Shown: positions 33,854-47,324, counted from the stretch's first letter. The stretch is 64,000 nt of DNA from Apostichopus japonicus (GCF_037975245.1 NC_092570.1:8991001-9055000); one strand, 5' to 3'. The notes: generated by a model from the letters alone, not told the origin. Numbers and translations: made by a program.

Positions 33854-33989
33854 CTAAAATTGAACAGAAACAGCACATTAATCAATAAAATGCAATTTAC
33901 TTTATCTCTACCTTATTTTTATTTCAGATGAGTCTCCAATCCTAGTTTATTTTAAATGAATTTTCTTTTTCATGTCAGATTCATATAAT

Positions 33990-34880
33990 GATTTGGTATG
34001 GGTCATTATATCCAATGCCGTAAACACATATTCTGCTGTTTCCTACTGAGTTTGTGTGGGCCATTATACCCACTGCAGTAAACACACACTGTGCTGTTTC
34101 CAATTGAGTTCATATGGGCCATTATACCCACAGCAGTAAGTGTCCTACAGTGGGTATAATGGACCATATACTATGCTGCTTCCTATTAAGTTTGTGTGGG
34201 CCATTTTACCCACTGCAGTAAACACATACTATGTTTCCTATTGAGTTGGTATGGGCCATTTTACCCACTGCAGTAAACACATACTGTGCTGTTTCCTATT
34301 GAGTTGGTATGGGCCATTTTACCCACTGCACTAAAACACATACTGTGCAGTTTCCAATTGAGTTGGTATGGGTCATTATATCCATTGCAGTAAACACATA
34401 TTCTGCTGTTTCCTACTGAGTTTGTGTGGGCCATTATACCCACTGCAGTAAACACATACTATGCTGTTTCCAATTGAGTTCATATGGGCCATTATACCCA
34501 CTGCAGTAAACACATACTGTGCTGTTTCCAATTGAGTTGGTATGGGTCATTATACCCACTGCAGTAAACACATACTGTGTTGTTTCCAATTGAGTTCATA
34601 TGGGGCCATTATACCCACTGCAGTAAGTGTCCTACAGTGGGTATAATGGCCCATATACTATGCTGCTTCCTATTAAGTTTGTGTTGGCCATTATACCCAC
34701 TGCAGTTAACACATACTGTGCAGTTTCCAACTGAGTTGGTATATGGGCCATTATACCCACTGCAGTAAACACATACTGTGTTGTTTCCTATTGAGTTGGT
34801 ATGGGCCATTTACCCACTGCACTAAACACATAATGTGCTGTTTCCTACTAAATTTTGTTTGGGCCATTCTATCCATTGCA
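33990..34880. repeat. 59-bp minisatellite, about 15 copies, with inverted units
   Basis: Unit strings are TTTCCTATTGAGTTGGTATG, GGCCATTATACCCACTGCAG and TAAACACATACTGTGCTG. Twice (near 34140 and 34630) the array contains a short inverted piece, CCTACAGTGGGTATAATGG, next to a normal unit, giving local hairpins. It lies in the intron upstream of the 33743 exon. Confidence 0.92.
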
Positions 34881-35065
34881 ATAAACAGTATTATACAACA
34901 CCTAATTGTATTCTGGTCATTTGATTGGTCAATTGCTAATTGATTGCATGCAAAATCCGCTCAATTCCACTCTATGAAATAGAACCATGGGTTACACTTT
35001 TTTGGTAGCACTTTTTTCAATGGTAAGAGAGCAGAGAAACCTGTCTGTTCAAACCAATCTGTTGC

Positions 35066-35210
35066 ATGAGTGCATTTTACCCATCTTATTATAATATGTC
35101 TTAATATAATTCGTTGAAAGATGTAATTTGTTCCATTCAACTCGGCTGCGCCTTGTTGAATGGAACATTCCATCTTTCAACTCATGAAATATTTGCACTA
35201 TTGCACTCAT
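35066..35210. mobile_element. Palindromic foldback element, 145 bp
   Basis: Outer arms ATGAGTGCA and TGCACTCAT. Inner arms GTTGAAAGATG and CATCTTTCAAC, then GTTCCATTCAAC and GTTGAATGGAAC, around the loop TCGGCTGCGCCTT. The central 70 bp folds as a near-perfect hairpin. It is probably a small foldback MITE; the family is not known to me. Confidence 0.75.
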
Positions 35211-36039
35211 AACCATTCATGATTTGTATACTATAACTGTTGTACTTTTATTTTACTTTTATACTTTGTATCCATCCTGGACCATACTATAGACTATACA
35301 TAACCTATACATGAACATTATTAAAAGTAAACATTGGACTATACATGGACTATATAAAATAATTCATACATATATAGGCTGCACATGGACTATATAATAT
35401 ATACACTATACATGGACTATACAATAGCAATGGTGGAGTAGACGAAATATGTACATGATATCCTAAGAACTGGAAACCAGAAAGCCAGTTGGCCTTGTCA
35501 TGTACAGTAATTTGCTCAAAATTCCACGTATCTGACAACTGCAGAGTAAGTGAGTTCAATTTATCCAAGGATTAAGTGAGAACTAAAATAGATCACACAT
35601 GTCCATCTCTCATTTTTAGCACTCACTTGTGGGTATCAACCAATTATTTCAGCGGTAAGGATTTTACAGTATGAAATTTTTATCCTAAAATGTTTCAATA
35701 TCCCGACAGAACGGTCTCCCTAGGTGAAAAATAGACACATACATGTATGAGCATATGGACATTTTCTTATAAAAAATTTTTGAGCTAGCAAATCAGCCAC
35801 CAACCTTCCCTTTAAGAATTAATGAATGAGAATAATATGACAATGTTTATACACGGTGAACTATTTAAAGCAGATACCATTTCCTGGATGACTGCACAAG
35901 TACTGTTGAAGATCACTTGAGATCTAGTTTATAATAGGTCCATAAAACTAAAACTGATATGAAATTATCCAAACTATGTTCACCAAAAGAAAATCATAAC
36001 ATGGTAAAACTCATGTTCACAAGGTTTTACAGAACTGAA

Positions 36040-36330
36040 TTATGTCGACAGCAAATGTCCTTTGACCTCCACTAATTTCAATAGGATTCTTGTACTCAGA
36101 AAAGCTGGATCTACATGACAAGTATGAAGTTCAACAAAGATATACTTTTTGAGTTATACTGTTTAAAAAGATTTCAGACTTTGACCTCTGTTGACCAGTA
36201 ATGACCTTGGAACTTCACAGAAAAGAATATAGTTCTTGAACTATATAAGACATATCCATATACTATGTATGAAGTTAATGCACTATGAACTTTTGAATTA
36301 CTGTGATTACAAGCAATGGTCACATACACA
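36040..36330. repeat. Nuclear-receptor-like dispersed repeat, copy B
   Basis: Related to 6340-6720: ATGTCCTTTGACCTCC, ACTTTGACCTCTGTTGACC, AGTATGAAGTTCAACA and ATACTTTTTGAGTTATA occur in the same order. It lies in an intron of the actin-scaffold gene. Confidence 0.7.
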
Positions 36331-37154
36331 CACCATCACATAAGTTCCTTTCACCTCCGACAAGGATTACAAAAAAGACAACATGGAGAGATCTGTCAGG
36401 GATCAGGATTTACAGAATCCAATAAAAGTAGTGAAACATCAAAATTACATCATATGCTATATTTAGCTTGCAAATTTGAAGCTGTTACATTTAAAGAAAT
36501 AATAAAAGGCAATTGCTTCAACAAGCCAATGATCATATCCAACTCATATTGCAATATGATTTGCTTTTAACATTTATTATAAAATGTTTAGAGATAATTT
36601 GCATAATTACACAGAATCATTATAACCTAGAATCTCTTTTGGCTTCACAGGAAGCCCATCAACTTTGCATTTTAAAAAAGGCTATGAAAAAATTATCAGA
36701 AAGGAAAACAACGATCCACTTTAAATTCCCTTTTCTCTCTTCTGATTTACACAGTTGCTTAACAGAGTCGGACTATACGGACAAAGGTGGTATTGTTTAC
36801 AGTAAAGAGATGAAACAAAAAGTCTACAACAACAACAACTGCTGACATTGTAACTCAACATTAGTACATCTCTATCATAATGAAGAAATCCAAATTTACT
36901 ATAAAATTTATTTATTTATTTGTTTGCCACAAAAGTACAGAGTGGAGGAAGTCTTCCATAAAGCTTAAAAGCTAAGAATGTGGAAGGTAATCTACAAATC
37001 AGTATTGCAGTGACAGAAGTTTTGGTCAATGGCTTAAATTGATGGAAAAATGCCCCAAATCAATTTGAGAAGTCTTGCTTCATCAAGTACACTTTTATTC
37101 CACAGTCATATGTGACTCTCAGGGAAACAACTTTGGCATTGATTTCTGACTTAC

Positions 37155-38344
37155 CTTTATTTCTCTGATTGGCTGGTTTTAGTTTCACACCTACTAGTTG
37201 ATTGGCCATTGATGATTGTGGTGGTGTTGGTGGTGGTGGCGGTGCCGGAGGACCAGGTGGTGCTGGAGGACCAGGCTTGTATCCAGCAGATAATGGGTGA
37301 TTCGGAGGTGGTGGAGGTGGAAGCACACCTGGAGGTGGGTATGGTTCCAAATAATCATACGTCATATCCTGTTCAGGTGGCAGTGATGAGCTCTCTACAT
37401 CATCATAGATATCATTGGATGGAGGAGGAGGGGGAGGGGGAGGGGGTGGTGGAGGCTGTTCAGAAGGAGGCGGTGGTACGGCTCTGTCCATGTTAAACTC
37501 AGCTATGGTGTGTCTGTTCTGTTTAGGGGGTACTGGGGCAGGATACGACGGAGGGGGTGGAATGACCTCATCCATTATGATATCTTCATAGTCTAACGGT
37601 TGTATGAGAGCGGACTTTATCCTGGTCGAAGGAGATCTCTTTGGTAGGGCTGGCGGCCTCTTGCTCGCAACGGCATTTTGAGAATTGTTCCTTTGTACAT
37701 GATCGTTAACGTAAACTTCGTTTTCTGCCGGCTGTCCGTTGTTGTGCAATCTCTGTGGCGAATGGTGAGCAGGTTGAGACCAGTCGGAGGAGTGGCTGTT
37801 TTCTGGCGGGATCGGAGGAAGAGGAGGGTAAACGAAGGGTTTACTTTTAACCCTTGTTAATTTTGGTGGTTGACTGGCTCTTTGTAATGCCTGTTGCTCC
37901 TTCACTAAGAATGCATTTCGCGTGTTGGCTATTTTTTGTCGACTCTCCTCACTGACGTCAGACATGGGTGGGGGCGGGGGCAGGTCTCTCATATCGTTTC
38001 CGATCATCAGCTCCATATCCTCTGGGGGTGGAGGGAAGTCCTCTTCTCCTTCCTTCAACTTCATAAAATCCACCGAGGGCTGTGTCTGACCGACTTCCAA
38101 ACCTGACTCCCTGGCGTTGGTTATATTTGCACCCTCGGGGTACGTTGGGTATGGGGGAGCTATTTCATAGAGTTCGTCCCCGGTCAAGGCTTCCGTTATG
38201 TCTTCTGGCGGCAATTGTTCAGTATTGTCGCTTGCAGTATCTGGAAGTTCGAGATCGTTGAATGAATTGGAGAGCGACGATATTGTGCTTGCTTTGATGG
38301 AAAGCTCATCTAGTCGATCTTCAATTTCCACATCATCATAAAGC
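37155..38344 (-). CDS. Espin-like actin-regulatory protein, large proline-rich exon
   Basis: 1190 nt: acceptor TTGTTTGCAG before 38344, donor GTAAGT after 37155; it takes two bases from the upstream exon and leaves in phase 1. 396 complete codons. Order of motifs (exon residues, approximate): LYDDVE (1-6), YEIAPPYP (57), DFPPPPED (100) and DLPPPPPM (118), both EVH1-type ligands as bound by Ena/VASP and Homer proteins, VYPPLPPIPP (170), PPALPKRSP (230, SH3 class), DYEDI (250), VPPKQ (265), a run of twelve prolines (295-310), IYDDVE (315), YDYLEPYPPP (330), two PPAPPGPP blocks, and LVGVKLKPAN (387), similar to the LKxx end of WH2-type motifs. The region binds profilin and SH3/EVH1 partners by analogy. 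I infer a cytoplasmic actin scaffold; the espin assignment rests on order and the C-terminus, not on ankyrin repeats, which are not in view. Gene symbol withheld. Confidence 0.9.
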
Positions 38345-38466
38345 CTGCAAACAAGGAATCAACAAAAAAAAGTATATAGTAAAATAAACTACAGAACACA
38401 AAGCAAATAAATTCATTTCACTTCCAGCTGTATTATGATAGGTACAATGAGACACACCAGCACCAA

Positions 38467-38826
38467 CAGTGGAGGAGCTAGGGGTATTGGTCAGAGGGGG
38501 CGAGAATGGTCTGTAGGGGGGCTTTCGACTTTATCTAAATGGAGCGCCACCACAGGTTGGAGCGGAGCGTACAGTAAAGATACTCCCTAGATCGCCGGAA
38601 ATGACCCTTTCCGGGCCTTGCTAATTTGCAGATAAACGAAGAATAAATAGGTGTCATCGCCAACAAAGTGTGACAAATGTCAATAGGTAGATGAGAGTGC
38701 AATAAAAAAGTCAATAATCACGAATAAGTAAAAAGTGGTACAAAGCTGAAAAGGGCGCCAGCAGATTATTTGAGTCAGTCAGGGGGGGCATCCGCCCCCC
38801 CTGACTGTATTGACGCTCCCCAACTG
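38467..38826 (+). mobile_element. hAT MITE, family CAGTGGCGGAGC, copy 4, perfect TSD
   Basis: It starts CAGTGGAGGAGCTAGGGG and ends GACGCTCCCCAACTG. The exact 8-mer AGCACCAA flanks it (38459-38466 and 38827-38834). It is 360 bp, with a small internal deletion relative to the copies at 22416 and 25057. It lies 120 bp upstream of the large proline-rich exon. Confidence 0.94.
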
Positions 38827-39804
38827 AGCACCAAGTATTTACCACTCAGTGTACATCTGTGCCAGAATCCTTACTGCCTGTACTTTTGGGAATGAAGCTG
38901 AGCTAAATTTGAAACTGAACAAAACTTTTTAAGTCAAGTCGCGTTCCAACACACATCCTTCTCTCCCTGTCACATTCACAACACATGTGCACAAGTTTTT
39001 GGCTGACACACCTTAGAATTAATAGCATTTCACAAACTTAAACATTGCCAGGTGCAAAAGAGAATTGGGCGGTGTTATCACCGACACGGACGTTAATTAT
39101 GGGAATCAGCTGAAGGCTGATTGCTGTCATGACAAATATGCTTCGTCAAGGATAAAGTTACTCTTTCAAATTAACCTTTTACTCTTGATTTCATCATCAT
39201 CATAAAAAAAAAGAGTATTTTAAGCATCACTGACATGACTAATATTAGAAAAAGTCAAACTTTTAAATAGACTAAATAGTAGCTGTCTTAGGTAAGGTAT
39301 ACAAGAAGCCACGATCAAATAATTTTCAGGTTGGTAGATTGGATCCAAAAGAAACTGTTATGGGTAAATGTGTCAATGGACTGTCACTAACATTAACCAC
39401 TACAGAAACAGGCCAAATTTTTAATGGCAGTCTGGTCGTGCGAGACTGACAAATTTCTGTTCCGACAAACAAAATTGCTATGGAGGTCGTCCTGCGGACA
39501 ACTGCAGTAGTTATCTACATCAAACTATACAACCCCCAAATAGTTAATATCATAAATTAGTATCACCACTGAAGCTGGTGTTCTACTGAAAAACCTATAC
39601 AACTCTCTAACAGTGTACCAATTGGTCACTGTTAATTTCCTTACACTTTCTTAGACAAATTTACTGGATGGACAACCAAAATGTAATGCCTGATTAACAA
39701 TTTGTCCTGACATATAAATGCTATATTTGGGCAATTCCATGGTAACATTGTGATGCTTTGGAAGGAATGTTTACATTTCAAGTGCAAATAGTATGTATTG
39801 TATT

Positions 39805-39855
39805 GTATTTTTAGATCCTCCTGCAAGCAGGAACTTGCGACTTGCGAGTTCCTAA
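39805..39855 (-). mobile_element. SINE 3'-end fragment
   Basis: TTTAGATCCTCCTGCAAGCA followed by GGAACTTGCGA is the reverse complement of the SINE tail seen at 42430 and 52065 (GCGAGTTCCTGCTTGCAGGA). The 5' part is missing. Confidence 0.55.
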
Positions 39856-40969
39856 TAGTACAGACAATGTATAGGTTCACATCAAACTTTCATTGCAGTT
39901 CAACTCTAAATATTGCAACATTCATTTAGAGAGAAAAATATTTTCAAAGTTCCCTTAAATGCAGGAATAATCATTTAAGAGGGGTAACAGCATGATGCTT
40001 AAAAAGATCATGGGCTTTTTCCTTGTTTATAAAATGCAAAAACTCTGTGAGCTTTAAGAACCTTTTGCTGTTTTAGTACTTTGAATGTACTTCATGTTCT
40101 AGTATCTCAATTATAACATTCCAGTGAAAAAAAAAAAAAAAAAAAAAATACTATTAATGATTATTGATTAATATAATGTCTTAAACAAATAAAAGTATGG
40201 TAACAGTGTGAGGGTGCATGACAGCGTGACCTAAGGCTTATAACATGATATGGATATGTAAAGTAAAGAAGCTCATGTACCACAGCATATTAATGTTAAA
40301 TATTAATGTTACAAGTTGGAATTTGTACAGGACTAGACATCTGAATAACGTTGATTGTCTTAATGTGAAATATTTGCATTGGTGTGGAAATTTGTGTTGT
40401 TAAACAAAGATATCATTAGAAGTGTTGCCATCTTGTGCCATATATATATGTCTTACTCAGAAATAAACACTTCTCATGGTGATGCAGCAAAGTGATTATG
40501 ACCTGAAAATTATATAGCTAGCTAGGCACAAATGTTACATAATTGATCACTGTGGGTCACAAATGTAATTTCAATTGGTATAGTTCATTAACTATGAAGA
40601 AAAAATAAATTCTCATCGGTGCATGGGTGTTATAGGCCTGTGAGAGTGTGATTTTTATTACAAGTATTAATTAATTTCTATTTGTACAAATTTCCCAAAA
40701 GTAAAACAATTATTTGCTGACAGTTTGTAAAATAAGCTTGATATTAACAGTAATTATTGTTCAATTTGAATGATTTTAATTGATTCAGTGTGTAAACATC
40801 AACAATTTTTAAAAACAAATATGATATCTGAAAACCTCACACTTTAAGCTTGAATTTGAAGTAAAATTTGTTTAAATAGGACACTTTTGAAAATAGGATG
40901 GTCATGTCCACCTTTGTGTGGAATTGCCCATTAGTAAATTAGCTACCACACCACTTATTTATATAGATG

Positions 40970-41190
40970 CTTTGCTCTTAAGTACAATAAGTGCCACTAC
41001 AACAACTAATAGAGGTGATGCCACTACAAAAACATATTATGCTGACTGCCACTACATAAACTATTATAGGACAATGCCACTAAGTTAACATGTTATGGTG
41101 ACTGCCACTACATTAACTAATATATGTGAATAAGCTGACCGCCACTACATTAACTAGTATAGGTTGATGCCAATAAATTAATATGTTAAT
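40970..41190. repeat. Degenerate tandem repeat of about 40 bp
   Basis: GCCACTACATTAACTA, then TATAGGTGA-like sequence, repeated about five times with substitutions. It lies in the large intron. Confidence 0.7.
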
Positions 41191-42351
41191 GTACTGTCAT
41201 TTCTCAGAGATATTCAACTCTGCATGCATTCACAATGAATGTGACCAGCACTTAGCTCACTCAGAAAGCAGTGAATAGCCATCTGAACATTAATGTTACT
41301 GTACACTGCCCTAGGGCACAAGATCAATAAGGGGAACCAGAGCAAATATGAGATAAAGAATAGTGACCTTCTCATAAGCACATGAAAGTATTCTACAATT
41401 TAAGGGAGGAGGGGGAGGGATGCCTGAATTGTTAAATAATCAAGCTCTAGGTAAATTAAATTCTGCTATTCCAATTGCTTACATTCAATATTCCCCACCT
41501 CCCACAAACATACTTTCCTCTCCCTTCCCCCCTCCCCGCAGTTTACTATCGACTGTGACTCACACCAGTGTTGTAGGTCCAGTCAAGGACTTGAGACCAC
41601 CTGAAAGCTCTGTGGTCTTGAACATTCTTGCTGTCCAATATTATAGTGGTCTTGGTCTTCAATATTAAACAGCATAAGATGGAAATCATGTTAATCTTTT
41701 TTCACTTTGGCCTGTTCAAACTTTGACTGTTATTATATGGATTCTTCAAGACATGCAGTATATGTTTTCAACCTCTATGTGGGGCTATCAAGGCTTCCTT
41801 GTTGTTTCAAATATTAGACTTCCGGCTTGTATAAATCTAAAACTGAATCAACAAGCAAATTTTGCAGTTTTCTGCAAATCTGCAGTTTTTAAATGTCGTC
41901 CATCCATATTTGACAAATGATGTGTATTGATGTAGTTTTGATTTGTGAAAAATGTTAAGTTCTTAACATATGCAAAAAGGTTACATGTTTATAATATGTC
42001 TGTAACCTAATCTAAGAATGTGAACACAAAACCAAAGGGAAACCGAACTTAAAGACCGTATATTGTATCTTCTTGTGGCATCTCATTTTTGGACAATGGT
42101 AGCTCCCTTCACTGTGTCAATACTCAGCTTATTACATATGTTTCGAACACGGTAGTATTTTTGGAACCAGGTAGCATGCCATGGCCGGCAAATACGTACC
42201 CAGTTACTCGATGCCAACACTAATATCTGCTATAATGGTCATGCACAGTTTGTTGTACATTGGTTTCTGTGCCTACACACAAATACATTTACGCTGATGT
42301 GCATTCAGAGACACTCCATCGTAAAGACCTTCAAAAGCTAATCAATTACAC

Positions 42352-42476
42352 CCATTAAATATGAATGTAAGAGACTGACTTCGGTCGGCTTGCGGCTTTG
42401 ATAAGCCAATGAGGCTTTTTCGTGAGTTCCTGCTTGCAGAAGGATCTAAAATACATACATACATACTCATGCCTCC
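42352..42476 (+). mobile_element. tRNA-derived SINE, copy B, 5'-truncated
   Basis: It starts inside the body (AAATATGAATGTAAGAGACT), continues GACTTCGGTCGGCTTGCGGC and TTGATAAGCCAATGAGGC, and ends with ACATACATACATAC. The tRNA head is lacking, as expected for incomplete reverse transcription. Confidence 0.8.
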
Positions 42477-43799
42477 ATTTATACACAAACATATGACTTG
42501 GATCATCTAAACCTCAAATGCTACATATTTCATATTTCACTTCACAGAAAGCTCTATAATTTCAATCTGTAATATACTCCCATTGGAGATGTAATGAGTA
42601 CACTATCACTTACCTTACATTGTCCAGTACAACTTATTTCAAACTTTTCCAAAAGAATTTTGTCTTTATTTTGTTCGCATTACACTGGTACAGTTTAAAT
42701 AACTCCTACAGATAGTCACAGATCTATCCATTAAAACTTCCTCATCAGTTTCTTCACTAGATCGCATTAAAGCATACAGTCATTTTGAAAGCAGCTTTAC
42801 AATATAAAACTTCATCCCAAGGGCTGTCAACTGAATATAATCCTTTGTCCTTTTGACTCCAGAGTTAATATTCGAGGCCACCTCCCTAGAATCATATTCA
42901 ATCTTCCCAAAACAAGGTCATTTTTTTATTCCCTTGCAAATAGAAGGCTTCTGCTTTTATCATTCACAGGAGTTTTGGTTTCTAACCCACCAGAGACCTT
43001 TGCCAAATTCTGGCATTAACAAGTCTGTGGTAAAGTTGAACAAAGAAGGATTTAGCAAAGGCAAGATGGAAAATATGAGACTGATCCTTGATTTTACAAA
43101 CCATGAACGGCTATCAGGTTTAGGGGAAGGTAGGGCTGTAGAACAAACAAATGAAAAACTTATATACAAGAATATGCAGCTTATATACACCTTATCCATA
43201 TTGCTGAACCCCCTGTGTTTGATTGACAAGATCTACATCAATTGATGATTTCAAGTTTGGGAGGAATACTGTTGGGTTCCTTACCTAAACTATGAGATGA
43301 CGTTGGTATATGAGATGACACTGAGCAGGACTACCCTCAGATGACAATAATAAAACAAAAAATATAACAAATATACTGTATGAACTAGACACACTGCATT
43401 TGCCGCACTGCAAATTTACTGTCATGGAAGCCTTGTGCTATGGTAGTAGATTTGCTTAAAGTAATTGCATGTTTCATTGTTAATTGTCATTGTGTTAATT
43501 ACAAATCACACTGACAGTCAGCCTGTCGATTGTTTCTTTAAAACAATGAAGATATGATTCGATCAACGTCGGTCGCACTTGTGTACCGTGAACTCAGTAG
43601 TTCATTGTCTTCTAAGTTTGACGTAATGTGACTGTAGTTACTGACATACTAGCTTCCACCTGGCCCCCAAGTTTTGTGAAAGTTAACCTGTTAACATAAC
43701 TTAATAGTAGTGCCACAGTGCCTGACACTGGGCTAGGGAATCACACGTCGACAACACTAGTCTGAATAGCGAACACCCTGAGAACCCTTCAATTAACTG

Positions 43800-44590
43800 A
43801 AGATATTTTATACAGTACCTGGTTCTCAGATATGTCCAAAATGATAGAATAACAAGTTGTTAACTATTATTATTTTGAACCATCTAGTTCATAGACTTGT
43901 GTACCATGATAGAAAAACAAGTATTAACTAATGATCTAACTAGTTATGAACTATCTAGTTCTCAGACTTGTGTACAATGATAGAATAACAAGTATTAAAC
44001 CAAATGACCTAACTAGTTATGAACTGTGTAGTTCATAGACTTATGTACAATGATAGAATTACAACTAATATTAACTAGTTATGAACAATCTAGTTCTCAG
44101 ACTTGTGTACGATGATAGAATTACAAGTATTAACTAATGACCTAACTAGTTATGAACAATCTAGTTCTCAGACTTGTGTACAATGATAGAATAACAAGTA
44201 AATGACCTAACTAGTTATGAACTGTCTAGTTCATAGACTTATGTACGATGATAGAATTACAACTAATATTAACTAGTTATGAACAATCTAGTTCTCAGAC
44301 TTGTGTACGATGATAGAATTACAAGTATTAACTAATGACCTAACTAGTTATGAACTATGTAGTTCTCAGACTTGTCCAGGATCATAGAATAAGAAGTATT
44401 ATAACTAATGACATGACTAGTTATAACCTATCTAGTTCATAGACTTGTGTACGATGATAGAATTACAAGTATTAAGTAATGACCTAAACTAGTTATAACT
44501 TATCTAGTTCATAGACTAGTTATATAGTACATATGTCCAGGATTATTTGATTAAAAAGTATTAACTACTGAACTATCTAGTTTCCAGTCA
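43800..44590. repeat. Minisatellite of about 65-75 bp, about 11 copies
   Basis: Units contain GTTCTCAGACTTGTGTAC, GATGATAGAATTACAAGTAT and CCTAACTAGTTATGAAC. ACTAGTT palindromes occur in every unit. Length varies through deletion of the TTAACTAATG segment. Confidence 0.9.
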
Positions 44591-45799
44591 CATTGAATAT
44601 GGGAACTATTAACGTAGAAGATTTCATCACAAATTAGTATCCAACTTAATTTTACAAACAACAAGAGTATATTTTGTCCCCCTGCATTATTACCACATCA
44701 CTTTATAAAGGTTTCATGTTATAGTAAGACTACACTGGCAGTATTGCACTGAGGAATTAGGCACAATTCTTGGATGAATCTCATTGCAGCTATTTCTACA
44801 CTTTTACTACACTTAAAAACTGAAGCACATATTAGTTAATACCACTAAAGACTTGCAGATATGAGGCGATAATGCATATTTTGACATCAGAGCATATCAG
44901 TGATTCAGTCTATAGCCTTGAGCCTATAGTATCCAGTTAGATAAACTGGCATACAGCCTATACCATGACTTGGAACGGCCTGTTCCTTACATATGTATAT
45001 ATCGTACACAGTGAAGGCCATGATGCACTTTTAAACCTATGATAAACATGAATACAAAACTAACAAACTCACCAATAATCTGCTTTCAACCTTCAGCAAC
45101 AAACAACAACAATTCCACTAATAAGTAAAGGTTGAAGAATGTCTATACAGTTACTGCAAACTACAAGCAATAAACTGGGTAACTCAGGTCACTTCCTCAT
45201 AAGGAAGCCAAGTGAAAACAATACCCAAACCATCAAAGCCATTCACACTTCTGGCTTTGTTTAAAAAAAAAAAAAAAAATCCCAAGAAAGACAAAATGGA
45301 TATGAACTCTACAAGCCCTAAGCAAACAACAGACATATTGCATAGGTTAACAAGCAAAGTGACAAAATCAAACAATAAAATCCAGGGTAAACTTTCTAGT
45401 GTTCCAAATTTTCCCCCCCTATAAAATAGTATGATTCCTGTGGGAAAACTGCTATCTTTGGACTTGTATAGCGATATGACCATTATGCATGGCATTTTGC
45501 GATGCGATGAAACCGGATAATTAATCCTTGGAATCCGGTCACCACATTAGTCAACTTTAATGAAAAACAACCGACGATCGTGAACCGTGGATATACTCTG
45601 TCGTGTTGGTTTTAAGGTTCTAACTTCAATTGGATTTTTCACGTTTTAGCATTCAAATTGTAGATTTTGTAGTCAATCTGTTTTATCGCTTTACTCTTCA
45701 CCAGTGCTTTAATAGTTTTTCGATCTCATATTCCTGTATATATCTGAAGATGGTATATGTATTTATTTAATGTTTTATGTCATTGTATTTTATTGTTTT

Positions 45800-45900
45800 T
45801 TGTTTTTTATTTTCTAGCGCACAGATGCATCGCGCATATTGCGCTATATAAAGATATTATTTACATTACATAAGATTACTCTCTCTCTCTCTTACTGCCT
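45800..45900. repeat. Possible retroelement 3' end followed by CT microsatellite
   Basis: CGCGCATATTGCGCTATATA followed by AAGATATTATTTACATTAC and a CT run. GCGCTATATAAA-type tails are common at the ends of invertebrate interspersed repeats; I saw no second copy in this window. Confidence 0.35.
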
Positions 45901-47324
45901 CAGACCTGATCAAAAAAATGTAAATTCAAATCTTTTGGATAGAAAATATACCATCAACTAGAACTGGAATGAACATGACATAAGTATGAATATTTCTTTC
46001 AAACTTTGATATGGCATCCAAGTGTTGTGCAGGAAGTAGTCTAATATCACTTTCTCCTGTTAGAGTTACATATATGTCAGAAATCTCGCATTTAAAGAAA
46101 CAGCACACCCATTGGGTAAGTTAATGCATACAGTTTCCATACATGTGGTTTTTACCTTTATTTTTTAACACTTAAAGCAGCAAATGAATTAATCTTCATC
46201 AATTTTGCTGTGCTTTTATAATTTAGTAAAGTTTAATTCAAAATGAAAATATTTCCAAATTTGCTTGTTACTTTTGATTCATACCCTATGAAAAAGCGTA
46301 TGATTCACGCTGTGAACTTTGGTTATTTCTATTCCGCTGGCGATTGCGAGCGAGCAGTGAATTGAGTAAGAGTATTGAGAAACTCCATTTGGAATCGCAA
46401 TTTATTGTTGAAAGATCATATCTTGTAACATTCAGGATGGTCTGATTTTATACTGTTATGTCCCAAGCTTTAGGCTAGGTTCCTACTTACCGTGTAACAG
46501 TGTTTTGTTGGGATATGTGTGAGTTTGTGTTCTATTCAAGTTATCGTAAGTTACACGTGACACTCTTGATTCGGGACAAGGTTCTTTGTGTTTAGGGATT
46601 TCCCTCAAGTTAGGATGTATCACGCCTTCATAGAAATATCAACGTTTTCATTTCCTTGATTTTGAAAGAGTGACTACCGCATTTATTATAGCATTTATTA
46701 TAAGGTTTTACGATGAAGTTGTTTATCCCACATGTATTTGTTTAAACTTATATTTCTTGTTCAATCGACCTGTAGTGATTGCTTGTTGATATTGCAATTT
46801 TGCAAACAGTATTGTGGTTTTTGCTATCTACTGGCTAGTACCCTGTGAAGAATGCTTCAGTGAGTCATGGGTGAAGTTGGTTTAAGGTTAGAAAATGTAC
46901 CATCCTTAACCAATGAGGAACCATTGATATTTTATTAAGTATTCCTGTATCATCCTTCAGTTGATAAAATTTGATTGATCAGTCTATTAAGCTAATAATT
47001 TACACATTGTAATGTTTTTCACTGTATTAGTGTATCATTAACTGCAATATTACTATTGAATGAAAGAATTGCCCCTCGTGTGTAGGAAGAATTGTTATAC
47101 TGTTTATTATTCCCATGTAAAATGATGTGAATCACGATCCGTTGCAATATATTTTCATTTTGTTCATTTGGAAGATTTTCTTAATTTTTTGGTTTATTGT
47201 CTCCAGAATGGTTGTTGTTGTCTCCCATGCAGGGACACCCATGCGACTCTCGTCAATAACTTATGAGGTAGAGGGGAAGAACTTTAAATTAAGATTATAT
47301 TTATCACCCTGAACAGTATCTGCA

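Noticed and set aside
45926-46108. Minus-strand 60-codon frame in the large intron with a fair acceptor
   Set aside because: No recognisable domain, no convincing donor, and it is not required by the phase of the flanking exons.
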